Shown: one piece after another, positions 46,278-55,929 of the stretch
Layout: each line of letters opens with the position of its first letter
How positions within the stretch are numbered: the stretch's first letter is position 1
From: Bretschneidera sinensis
Lineage: Eukaryota; Streptophyta; Magnoliopsida; Brassicales; Akaniaceae
Assembly: GCA_023935145.1 (NCBI GenBank)
Contig: CM043698.1
Coordinates: 70,801,501-70,865,500 of the forward strand
Reading direction: 5' to 3'
Length of the DNA stretch: 64,000 nt
Translations under genes and position numbers: made by a program
Notes under the pieces: generated by a model
What the model saw: the letters and a program-made list of their open reading frames with translations, nothing else
Databases searched by the model: none
What the model was told of the DNA's origin: nothing

Positions 46278-47129
46278 TCATGTGCCCCTCACTTGGTAAG
46301 AAATATCTTTTCCCAAGAAAACTCTTTCATCATTGGTTTTCTTGAAATTCTTGAACCAACTCCGGTGAGGGCACATGTGATAAGTGCACCTGGAATCCAA
46401 GATCCATTTTTTGCTACCTTTTTGCCCATTGCTCACACTTAAGCACACAACAAGAACATCATCATCTTGTTGTTCTATCTTGGCAACCGAAGCCTCTCCA
46501 TTCTTGGTATGGCTTCCTCCTCCATCCCTCATATTCTCCTTGCAATCTTTCTTGATATGACCCTCTTTATGGCAGTAAAAACATGTCCCATGGCTTTTTC
46601 CTCTACCTTTGTCCTGGTAGTAGCCATGCATGTTGCTGTGCACTCTCTCATGGCTCTCTCCTCTACCTCTGTCATGGTAGTAGCCATGGTTGTTGCCATA
46701 CTGAGTTGCTGGCCTTCTTTTAAAGAACAACCCTCTACCACTTGATGCACTCCTTATCTTGGCGTCAAGATTATCTTGCAACTCTTTATTAGGATTAAAT
46801 TTAAAAGCAAAGATTTGTTTACGAAGATATCTCCTATTAGGGAGAGTCTTGGCAAAAAACAACTCATCTAGTTTCTTCCAAATTGTAGGTGGATCTTCCG
46901 AGTCTCTACACTTCCTTGTGACATTATCCGACATGTGCAAGAAGATGGTGTTGTATGCCATCTTCTTTATCTCATTCCGCTGGTCGTCTGTGGTACTTGC
47001 TGGAAAAGAATCATCTTCTCTAAGAGCCAAGTCCACTTTCTGTTGCACTAGAACCGCCTTGATCTTCCGCTTCCATAGGGAAAAATCTCCCTTTCCATCA
47101 AACTTTTTAATACCAAAATTTGAAGCCAT
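46278..47129 (-). pseudogene. Copia D gag and protease
   Basis: Start at 47129 (MASNFGIKKFDGKGDFSLW). The capsid part follows that of element A up to KELQDNLD, then jumps directly to AKIRSASSGRG: about 80 codons of the middle are deleted without losing frame. A short module HGYYHDRGRGESH is duplicated as HGYYQDKGRGKSH. The knuckle CFYCHKEGHIKKDC is intact. The protease motif is WILDSRCTYHMCPH: DSG has become DSR, which should abolish activity. The long continuous frame is notable in a defective element, but it cannot make an active Gag-Pol. Confidence 0.85.
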
Positions 47130-47354
47130 CTTTGCAGACAAGATCCCAGATTTCTGCAATACCCACAAATTTTTTCTTCAACCTCAAGAACATGATCGAA
47201 GATGGATCTTAACACCGTTCTTGAATCACCCTCAAGAATACGATCTGATCTTGATCTTTATACCGTTCTTGAATCACCTTAGAAGTTGATATTTGATTCT
47301 TAGAGTCTTGACTCTGTCACCTTCTTATTCTTACTCCGACACCCAGTTGTGCAA

Positions 47355-47366
47355 GCTCTGATACCA
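47355..47366 (-). other. Primer binding site of Copia D
   Basis: Plus strand GCTCTGATACCA, one base from the 5' LTR; tRNA-Met type. Confidence 0.85.
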
Positions 47367-47367
47367 C

Positions 47368-48295
47368 TGTTGGAAATCACCTTGACAAGATGCCCAGGTG
47401 GTGATCTTCTCAACACCCAAGTCTAGAATGACTTGTAAAGAAAAATACAGGAACCAAAGCAAGAAAGAAAAGAAGACACGCATTTGTTATCAAGGTTTGG
47501 CAATACCCTACGTCCCTATGAGTTCCTTTGAACTCTCTGCACTAAATTAATGGTTATTTACAATCCAGCAACCCTCTTCAAGAAACCTCAAGTTCTTGAA
47601 GAAACCAAGAAGAGAAGAAAGAAGATAATAAGAACTATTACAATGCTCTCTATCAAATATATACTAGTCTCTCTTTACAACCAGCCTCACTACAATGAGT
47701 CCCTCTTGTGTTTTGTGTCTTTGCGCTCTTACACAATTCTCTCTTGTATATCTATCACTCTTTGCCATTGATCTCAAATTATGTCACAATGTTGATGAGA
47801 ATAAAGCTAGGTGACCCTTTATATAGTGCACCAACTTCTTGTCCAATCTTGAGAGTCAATCTCCACTCTTAGATCTTGATGACCACTCAACCATGGCCTT
47901 TGATTATTCTTTAGTCAAGCTATGTGTTTTGATCTTGCATCCTCAAAATAAGGCTGAAAAACTAGCCTTGGTGTGCCTTCAGGGTACGGCCTGAAACAGG
48001 GCACACTTGCTGCCATTCTGTGCGCCGCGGCCTGAGGTAGGGTGCGCCACGGCCTGGCCTTCCTCCAACATTCCTCCATGCTATGCGTTGTGGCCTGGAC
48101 AAAGCTGGGTCGCGGCCTGACCTGATGCACATATTTTCCAGCTTGTGTGCTTAGACGCACACACTAGTGTGCCTATGTTTGCCTTGCTCCAAGGTGTCGC
48201 GCACACTTGTGTGCATTTCTTTAACATGCTAAAATTTATTCTTCCAACCTTGGTTAAATCTTAAACCATGTTTAAACCTTAGACAAATATCAACA
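47368..48295 (-). repeat. 5' LTR of Copia D
   Basis: TGTTGGAAATCACC to AAATATCAACA, 928 bp, colinear with 42942-43895 apart from small indels. Confidence 0.88.
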
Positions 48296-48550
48296 CTTGT
48301 GTTGGTGTTCTTGCTGGCCCCCAAAGATCTGTATGGATGTAGTCAAGAATGCCCTTAGACTTGTGCACTCCGGTGTTGAAGCTAACCCGGTGTTGCTTCC
48401 GAAGAATGCAGCACTCGTAGAAATCAAGTTTCTTTGCTTTGTCACCACCAAGTAGACCATCCTTGTTGAGAACTTACAGGCACTTTTCGCTCATATGTCC
48501 CAAGCAAGTGTGCCAAAGAGTTGCCTTATCCATCTCAGCCATCAACCTTG
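48296..48550 (-). pseudogene. Copia C GAG-pre-integrase fragment
   Basis: Minus-strand remnant with HTCLGHMSEKCL, DGLLGGDKAKKLDF, CCILRKQHRVSFNTGVHKS and ILDYIHTDLWGP, the segment missing from C at 42941. Homology to A (1-190) ends at about 48548, where Gypsy E LTR sequence begins. Confidence 0.75.
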
Positions 48551-48633
48551 GGCTTGGACCTTGCACCGTGCTTAGTTGACAAGAGATTATTAGATTTTTG
48601 TTGGGCAGGCCCATGCTAGGTTGGACATACCTA
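48551..48633 (-). repeat. Remnant of the 3' LTR of Gypsy E
   Basis: Matches the end of the 5' LTR (53550-53633: GGGCTTGGACCTTGCACC..). It is followed by the reversed polypurine tract TGTCAGGCTCCCCCAG at 48634-48649. The other 600 bp or so of the LTR are missing; Copia C sequence adjoins. Confidence 0.8.
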
Positions 48634-50113
48634 TGTCAGGCTCCCCCAGTTGATGAAGACTTGCCCTCAAGTCCAAGATTTCTTCATTTACTTCATAGGG
48701 AGATAAGTCACTCACATTGAAAGTTGCAAATACTCCATAATCTCTTAGAAGTTCAATCTTGTAAGCATTTTCTCCAATGTGTTGAAGTACCTTAAATGGG
48801 CTATCAGCTCGTGGCAGAAGTTGAGACCGTCGTTTTACGGGAAAACGTTCCTTTCGAAGATGAATCCATACTAGATCTCCTTCTTTGAAAGCTGCAGGCT
48901 TTCTATGTTTATTTGCTTGCTTGCGGTACTTCTCATTTTGCTTCTCAATATGAGCTCGAATCTGCTCATGTAATTTCTTGATCTCCTTCGTTTGTTCATC
49001 GGCATCTCCACTAAATTGGGTAGTAGTTGGAAGTGGAGCCAAATCAAGAGGGCTAATAGGTTTGAGACCATAGACAACCTCAAAGGGGCTATAGCCAATG
49101 GTTTGGCTAGTAGACCTATTATAGGCAAATTCAGCTTGAGCTAGGAGGAGATCCCATTGACAGATGTTCTTCCCCACAAAGCTTCTCAAAAGATTTCACA
49201 AACTTCGATTAACAACTTCAGTTTGACCATCTGTTTGGGGATGATAAGCGGAGCTGAATTGAAGAATAGTGTCAAGCTTTCGCCAAAAATGTCCGACGAA
49301 CTTGGAATCACGATCAGAGGTAATCGTCTTAGGAATGCCATGAAGTTTGACAATTTCTTTGAAATACAGGTCAGCAACATGAGATGCATCAAGAGTTTTG
49401 TTGCAAGGAACAAAATGAGCCATCTTTGAGAATCGATCAACCACCACCATAATGGAGTCTTTATTTCGTTGAGTTCTTGGCAAACCTACAACAAAATCCA
49501 TACTAACGTCCTCCCATGGGGCATTAGGAACAGGTAATGGGATGTATAGCCTGGTGTTTTGCTTACGACTTTTTGCAAGGTGGCAAATTTGACATTGCTT
49601 CACATGTCGCACAACATCTCTCACCATTTTGGGCCAAAAAAAATGTTCCTGCACAAGAGTTAAAGTTTTATCTCTACCAAAATGACCAGCAAGGTCTCCT
49701 CCATGGGCTTCTTTGATAATGGCTTCTCTCAACGAACATCGAGGAATGCACAAAAGATTGCCCTTGAAGAGAAAACCATCTTGTAACAAGAAATAGTTGT
49801 TAGGACCATTAGAAGATTCCTTCCATGCATTGCCAAAATCAAGATCATCTTTATAAAGTTCTTTGACAACTTCAAAACCCAAAACCTGCACTTGCATAGT
49901 GTTAAGTAAAGAGTGTCTTCGACTTAGGGCGTCAGCAACTTGATTAAGTTTACCTGACTTGTGCTTGATGGAGAATGAATAGGCTTGCAAGAATTCACTC
50001 CACTTTGCATGTCGCTTGTTGAGTTTTTGTTGGCTGCTCAAGTACTTTAAAGCTTCATGATCAGAATGAAGTATAAACTCTTTATGGAGTAGATAATGAC
50101 TCCAATGCCCCAA
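48590..50113 (-). pseudogene. Gypsy E RNase H end and integrase
   Basis: 49196-50113 opens with the C-terminal RNase H part ([28 protein letters not shown]). The integrase follows: an HHCC domain ([18 protein letters not shown] to CQICHLAK), then [13 protein letters not shown] (first Asp), [13 protein letters not shown] (second Asp) and [11 protein letters not shown] (Glu), so the DDE triad is complete. A TGA at 49196-49198 breaks the frame. 48590-49189 continues with LLAQAEFAYNRSTSQTIGYS, KEGDLVWIHLRKERFP, PFKVLQHIGENAYKIEL and TFNVSDLSPYE. The last 15 residues or so run into LTR sequence. One base change would separate this from an intact integrase frame. Confidence 0.85.
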
Positions 50114-50990
50114 GGCACGAACAAGAGCATAGAATTCTTTGTCATATGTTGAATATTTCTTTCGAGATTCATTGAGCTTTTCACTAAAAAAGGCAATGGG
50201 TTTACCTTCTGTTTGAGAAGTTCAAAGCTCTTTTGGGCTTTCTCCGTCCACTTGAATGCTCCCCCTTTAAGGCATTCTGTGATAGGAGCAATAATGGTGC
50301 TGAAGCCTTTGATGAACCGTCGATAGAATGATGCAAGTCCATGAAAGCTTCTTATGTCGTGAAGGGACTTGGGAATAGGCCAGTTGGTGATTGCCTCTAT
50401 CTTGCCCGGATCCATCATGATTCCTTCTTTGCAAACAACATAGCCTAAGAACACAAGGCTATTAGTGAAGAAATGACACTTCTTCAAGTTGACATACAAC
50501 TTTTGTTCCCATAAGGGTTGGAAAACTTGATGAAGATGCTCCATATGTTGCTCTTGAGACTTGGTGTAAGCTAAGATATCATCAAAGTAAACAACAACAA
50601 ATTGACCCATAAATGGTTTGAAAATATGATTCATAAGGCGCATAAAATTACTCGGAGCATTAGATAGTCCGAATGGCATGACCATCCATTCATAAAGACC
50701 ATCTCTTGTTTTAAACGCTGTCTTCCATTCATCGCCATCTCTCATGCGAATTTGATGATATCCGCTGCGAAGATCGATGTTTGAGAAGATTGTGGCTCCA
50801 TGAAGTTGATCCAAGAGATCATCCAACCATGGGATGGGAAAGCGGTACCGGATGGTGATTTTTTTGATAGCCCTGCTGTCAATGCACATTCACCATGAAC
50901 CATCCTTCTTTGGTACGAGAAGTGCTGGAACAGTGCAAGGACTCATGCTTTCTCGTACAAGGCCTTTGGAGATCAGCTCATCAATTTGAC
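50114..50990 (-). pseudogene. Gypsy E reverse transcriptase
   Basis: Reads [71 protein letters not shown] (catalytic YFDD), [13 protein letters not shown] and [15 protein letters not shown], a complete RT core. A TGA just upstream (about 50889) follows LVPKKDGSW. At about 50210, LLKQ joins [19 protein letters not shown] in another frame. About 35 codons, including the first RNase H Asp (DAS motif), are missing at this point. The tail of the 50047-50889 frame after LLKQK is out of frame. Confidence 0.85.
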
Positions 50991-50991
50991 T

Positions 50992-51900
50992 TTATAACTC
51001 TTCATGCTCCCTTGGATTCATCCGATAAGCTACTTTGTTAGGTAAAATAGAACCTGGAATAAGATCAATATGGTGTTGTATACCCCTCATAGGTGGAAGG
51101 CCCGGTGGAAGTTCTTCAGGAATAATATCAGGGAATTCCTTAAGAAGTGGTTGTATTATAAGTGGAATCTCAATGGGGTCTTTCTTTTCAACAACCATAA
51201 GAGCGTACCCCTCTCCACATTCTGTTAAAGTTTTCTCAACTTCACCTACAGAAAGTAAACTATAACCCTCCCCTTTAGAAGGTTTAGGAGTGAATATCAT
51301 TTTCAGTGGGGCTAAAGTCACTTTAATTCCATTCTTTACAAAAGAATAGGTGTTTTTGAGACCATCATGGATAACTTTCCTATCATACTGCCATGGCCTA
51401 CCAAGTAGTATATGACATGCATCCATAGGGACAACATCACACATAACTTCATCCTCATAATTTTTCCCAATGGAGAATTGAACTAAGCATTTCTTAGTTA
51501 CCTGAATATCGTTGCCTTTTCGAAGCCATTGAAGTTTGTAGGGATGGGAATGAGCTTCTGTTTTTAGATTCAGCTTCTCCACCATGGTTGTAGACACCAC
51601 ATTCTCACAACTTCCCCCATCAATGATGACATTACACACCTTGCCATTAGAAGTGCATTTGGTGTGGAAAATGTTGTTTCGAAGCCAATCATCTTCTGCA
51701 TAAGTTGACTTCAAGAGTCTACGAATAATAAGAGACTCTCCCTGATCCGCATACATGAACTCCTCCTCGGATTCATCCTCAACTTGCTCCTCCTCAGCAT
51801 TATCTTCCAATTCTTCTTCAACAAGGGAGATTATCTTGCGATTTGGACAATCGGAAGCAATATGTCCAAAACCATGACATTTAAAGCATTTTATACTTGA
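50992..51900 (-). pseudogene. Gypsy E zinc knuckle, protease and RT N-terminus
   Basis: The zinc knuckle CFKCHGFGHIASDC is at about 51847-51889. An acidic linker (EEEQVEDESEEEF) and the protease follow: NVIIDGGSCENVVSTTMVEK with D-G-G at the active site and CHILLGRPW as the hydrophobic-Gly motif. The end shows LKEFPDIIPEELPPGLPPMR, HIDLIPGS and NKVAYRMNPREHEEL, the usual link into RT, then a TAA at 50992-50994. The stop looks like a CAA-to-TAA change when compared with the usual EL.RQ continuation. The protease and linker frame 50992-51810 itself is unbroken. Confidence 0.85.
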
Positions 51901-51989
51901 ATTAGAATTATTGAAGCGATTAGAACCTGATGGAGCTTCATTCCTTGCAGGTGGTTTGACAGCTGCGGTTTTGGTTGATGGAGTGGCCT

Positions 51990-52866
51990 TGGAAGTAGAA
52001 CTACTCCCATGGTTTATGATTCCATCGCGATTGAAAGGTCAATAAGTATTCTTACGCCCTTCCATTAATTGTTTCTCCACCTTTAGTGCTAGCTTGCAAA
52101 CATCATTGTAGGTCCAGTAAGGTTGTAATTGTACAACATTACTGATTTCACGATGTAACCCTCCAAGGTAGCGGGCTACCATTTGTTCTTCGGGCTCTAC
52201 GATGTCACAACGCATCATAGAATAATCGAACTCTGCTGTATATTCTTCCACGGAGAGATCGTTTTGTCGAAAGTTGTGGAACTTAAGAAAAGCATCTTGC
52301 CTATAATGATCTGGCAAATACTTCTTCTTAAAAGCCTTCTTCATCTTTGCCCATGTCACAATGCGACTCTTCCTTTCACGTTCTCGTTGCCTCTTAAGGT
52401 GTTCCCACCAAATAGAAGCATGTTTTCATAGCTTGATGGCAACAAGCTTCACCTTCTTGTGATCTGCAACATCTTTGTAATCAAATATCCGCTCAATGGT
52501 GTTAAGCCAATCAATGAATTCATTGGGTTGCATTCTTCCTTCAAATTCTGGAATGTCCACCTTGACGTCATAATCATATTGGAAAACATGATTTCTTAGC
52601 TCATGGGGGTGAGGTGGCGTGCTGTCATTTGAGGCATGGCTACGAGCTTGGTGAAAAGGATTAATTTCATCTCCATCATTGCTGGAAACATCAACATCTG
52701 AGCCATGATGAGGAGCACCATGTTCAGAAGTTTCATAACGCTCTAGGCGTTGTTTGAGTTGCTGCACTTGTCTCCTCAAGGCTTCCAGCTCGATATCTCG
52801 CGGGTCTCCTTGTGGTGCTGGAGCTGCTATTGGAATAGCTTGACCACGACGACCATGACCAGCCAT
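51990..52866 (-). pseudogene. Gypsy E gag
   Basis: Start at 52866 (MAGHGRRGQAIPIAAPAPQG), just inside the PBS. A coiled-coil-like stretch (ELEALRRQVQQLKQRLERYE) is followed by the Gag core: VDIPEFEGRMQPNEFIDWLN, ERIFDYKDV, VKLVAIKL, stop (TGA near 52431), KHASIWWEHL, then WAKMKKAFKKKYLPDHYRQD, YTAEFDYSMMRC and YLGGLHREI. A second TGA at about 52039-52041 separates it from the zinc-knuckle region. Both stops could be single transitions. The isolated Met at 52974 lies in the LTR/PBS region and is not the start. Confidence 0.82.
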
Positions 52867-52920
52867 AATAACAAGAACTATGGAAATCAAGGTGTTAGAT
52901 ATCACACTTGAGAAACCGAA

Positions 52921-52933
52921 GCTCTGATACCAA
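52921..52933 (-). other. Primer binding site of Gypsy E
   Basis: Plus strand GCTCTGATACCAA; minus strand TTGGTATCAGAGC, tRNA-Met type, two bases from the LTR. Confidence 0.85.
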
Positions 52934-52935
52934 TT

Positions 52936-53633
52936 TGATACCGGATTTAAATAGAATTGAAGGAAACTAAACAAACAAATAAAGAAATGAAAGATAGGAG
53001 TTCACTACCCACGAGATAACACCAAAGAGATATAGAATATCACCACCCAAAGGATTAACACAAGGGATACAGAACTATAGAAATTCACCACTCTAAGGAT
53101 TATACCAAAGAGATACAGAATTACAAGAAGGAGAAACTCTCTTCTCAAAAGCCAAAGGCTAATTTCAATTTATAAACTCAAGTCTTATAGAGCTTAGAAC
53201 AACCCTCTAAGTTTAGGAAAAGTAAGAAAACAATCCATAAAATATGCAAGGAAACAATCCCTAAAACAAGGAAGGAGACAATCCCTAAAACATGCAAGGA
53301 ATCAAGGAATTAGTCAAAAGTAAAAAGAGGAACACACTTTCAGATTTTCAGGAGCACCCAATGACCAGAATTCAAACGGTCATATCTTCTTGTAGACATC
53401 TCCAAATGGGCTGAAACTTGTTTGGTTGGAAAGATGACGTCTTGAACTTTAATTTGGACTTAATAAAATCTCAAAAAAGGAGATCGTTTGGGCCTAGTAT
53501 GATCAGCCTAAATCCAGTAGGCTGTTGCATCCGAATCTTCTTTCACTTTGGGCTTGGACCTTGCACCTTGCTTAGTTGACAAGAGATTATTAGATTTTTG
53601 TTGGGCAGGACCATGCTAGGTTGGATATACCCA
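52936..53633 (-). repeat. 5' LTR of Gypsy E
   Basis: TGATACCGG to GATATACCCA, 698 bp. The internal motif AAGGAAACAATCCCTAAAACAAGG is repeated about three times near 53220-53300 (fragments GGAAACAATCC / GGAGACAATCC). Confidence 0.8.
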
Positions 53634-54235
53634 TTTTAACTAGTTTGGTGAGGATAAATTGGATCAAACTCCTTAGAGTTTAGGAGACAAGTCCGACAAG
53701 GATGACTTAGATCAAACTCCTAGAAGTTTTGGATATAGGTCCGAGAAGAATGACTTAGATTGAACTCCTCAGAATTTAGAATAAAAGTCTGAGAAGGATG
53801 GCTTGGACCAAACTTGTCAAAGTTTAGGAGACAGGTCCAATGAGGATGACTTGGATCGAACTCCTCAGAGTTTTGGAGACAAATCCGAGGAGTATAACTT
53901 GGATCGCACTCCTTAAAGTTTTAGAGATAGGTCTGAAAAGTATGACTTAGATTGAACTCCTCTGATTTTTGGAGATAGGTCCGAGGAGGATAACTTGGAT
54001 CGAACTCCTCGGATTTTAGGAGACAAGTTCAAGGTGGATGACTTAGATCAAACTTCTCAGAGGTTTGGAGATAGATTCGAGGAGGATGACTTGGATCGAA
54101 GTCCTTGGAGTTTATGAGATGAGTCAGAGGAGGATGACTTGGATTGAACTCTTTGAAGGTTAGAAGACATGTCTGATGAGGTTGAATTGAATCGAACACA
54201 TCAGAGTATTAGAGAGAGGGGACGAAGCTGAAGAG
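53634..54235 (+). repeat. Minisatellite array 1, about 48-bp units
   Basis: About twelve degenerate head-to-tail units with the core GATGACTTGGATCGAACTCC followed by TCGGAGTTTAGGAGACAGGTCCGAGGAG. The array starts directly after the LTR of Gypsy E. The same unit in the same orientation forms a second array at 56140-56920. Confidence 0.85.
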
Positions 54236-54906
54236 AGTAGACTTGTTCTTTAAGATGCAAATGTTTCTGTAAAAATAGGTGTCGTTGTGGGCATTTAGTC
54301 TATTTGGTGCCCCATGGAGTCAAGACCTTTGGGGCCCATTAGTTGGGCTAAGATTTGTGGGGACCGGGACCCATTGTCTAGGCCCAAGATTATGGTTCAT
54401 AAACTGAATCAGGCTTTGAATATGGGGCCCATTAACTCGGCCCAGGATCTCAGCCCATATGCTAAGTGTGTTTATCTGTTTGAGAGTTTCTAGGATTAAT
54501 GGTGGCATATTGAACTGTTTCCCCTTCTCGGTTATTTTGAAAGACACCCCCTTATAAGATCTTAAAGAGTCAATTTGATATTTTTTAATGGACCAATTAA
54601 AATCTTAAAAAGTTGACTTATTTGTAATAAATCAATAATCTATGTCATATATTTTTGAACCAATGAATTTTGTATTGTATATTGAAATTGAGTTCATTGA
54701 CTTAAATTAACATTTTTAATGATAAGAATTTCAATACGTTATTTAAACGAAATTTCTGTTAATTATTAACAAGAGTTTTTAATTGAGAAAACAAGATTTT
54801 TTGGATAGCATTGCATCCATTGGTGGTTTATTCCTTTTGTGTATGAGTTGTGACCATTCTTGTTTATGATGACAATAGAAATAAATACATGTGATAATAC
54901 TAAAAA
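54236..54906. other. Unassigned region after array 1
   Basis: Contains repeated GGGGCCCATT / CGGCCCA-like phrases at 54330-54460, common in plant LTRs, and then AT-rich DNA. A TE remnant is likely, but no boundary is visible. Confidence 0.4.
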
Positions 54907-54919
54907 AATATCATTATCA

Positions 54920-54955
<36 letters not shown>

Positions 54956-55110
54956 TATTTTGAAGTATGTACTCTGAAATTAATTTATTAATTAAAAATA
55001 TTAGCGTGCATGAACAATAGCAGACAAAGTATTTAAACAGAGATTTAGGCGTGACACAATGACAATCAGAACATCAACCAAGTGGGATACCAGTTTATTT
55101 GTCAGATGTT
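54907..55110 (+). pseudogene. TPD1-like pseudogene fragment, copy 2
   Basis: Matches 31705-31885: the same intron-like AT tract ending GCGTGCATGAAC (the acceptor GCGCAG of copy 1 is lost), then CAGCAGACAAAG, AACAGAGATTTA, ACATCAACCAAGTG and ATACCA.TTTATTTG. Homology ends before the cysteine region. It includes a (TA)n(TG)n microsatellite at 54920-54955 where copy 1 has TATATGTATTA. It cannot be coding. Confidence 0.65.
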
Positions 55111-55900
55111 GATGCTGAAAATCTACCAAGTAGTCCAAAAACTAGAATGTGATACTTGTGCAGATGAAACGAGAAGAAATCTTAAAAACCGTAGGAGGTC
55201 CGAAGGGGATCTGCTTCTAGGGAACTCTAAGATGCCTAAGTTAGTATAGGGCTTTGTGGTAATAAGAAAGTTGGATAATTTAGAGAGAATTATATGTGTC
55301 TAATGCAGAGAGTCGCACGTACCTGCAGAGAGCCCCCTTAAATAGTGCTTTAGAGTATAATCCAATTAAGAAAGTGAATGAGCATTGTGATAAGATTAAG
55401 ATCCCATGTTGAGTTATCCATAAGTTGGAGTGTTATAGTGAAATTATCATTATACCCTTTGCTAGGTGTAGCCTTTTCATTGGTTGATTTGTCTGAGTTG
55501 TGAGATTGCTTTCCTATCCTCGATGGTTACCACATGTCACAATGTTATGATATAGTTGTGAAATAACCCTTTTACCTTTGGCGGCTGTCATGTGTTATTA
55601 TATCATTGGATGAGAATTTTTTTCCCTACATTAGAAGCCCCCCCTTCCTTGAGTACAGTTATACGATCAAGGAAGTAAGATGTTTGAAGTATAATTCCTT
55701 ATATGCAGTTCAGATCAGTTATAAGATTCTGTAGGTACCCAAGTACTGATAAGTTGAAAAATAGAGACTCAAACTTGTTCGAGCAATTTTGAAGGATAGC
55801 TCGGGGCTACCCTTGAATGTCCTATGCTCAATGAGGATTAATAACTCGACGCTACCTTCTCGGAATGGAGTGTAAACTCCGATGAGGCCTAACAGCTCGG
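55111..55900. other. Unassigned DNA between fragments
   Basis: Moderate-GC DNA without a recognised gene. Contains AGCCCCCCCTTCCTTGAG at about 55628-55646, which looks like a reversed polypurine tract of an LTR element, but no adjoining LTR could be defined. Confidence 0.4.
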
Positions 55901-55929
55901 CACTAACTCTTCGGAAGGGAAAGTAATGG

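Larger units (their letters stand above)
42942..48295 (-). mobile_element. Copia element D, complete but defective, nested in C
   Basis: 3' LTR 42942-43895 (954 bp), internal 43896-47367, 5' LTR 47368-48295 (928 bp). Total length 5354 bp, with near-perfect target duplication. It encodes remnants of gag, protease, integrase, RT and RNase H on the minus strand. Deletions in RT and RNase H are at the same junctions as in its host element C, and gag is shortened too. It is almost certainly dependent on another element for movement. Confidence 0.9.
39938..48550 (-). mobile_element. Copia element C, interrupted by D and truncated
   Basis: Minus-strand Copia element made of 3' LTR (39938-40797), RNase H, RT and integrase (40798-42941), and, after the nested element D (42942-48295), the GAG-pre-integrase part (48296-48550). 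It stops abruptly against Gypsy E; its gag, PBS and 5' LTR are not in the window. Continuity across D is shown by the phrase ATTACCTCC..TGTGTTGGTG, intact in D itself at about 45780 and split here. Confidence 0.85.
48551..53633 (-). mobile_element. Ty3/Gypsy element E with truncated 3' LTR
   Basis: Minus-strand Gypsy element: 5' LTR 52936-53633, PBS 52921-52933, gag, protease, RT, RNase H and integrase 48640-52866, then only 83 bp of the 3' LTR (48551-48633). The pol is unlike Gypsy B, and no chromodomain follows the integrase. Its closest look is to the CRM/Reina group of plant Gypsy elements, but I cannot place it firmly. Its reading frame is the longest of any element here, broken by a handful of stops and one deletion. 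Confidence 0.9.
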
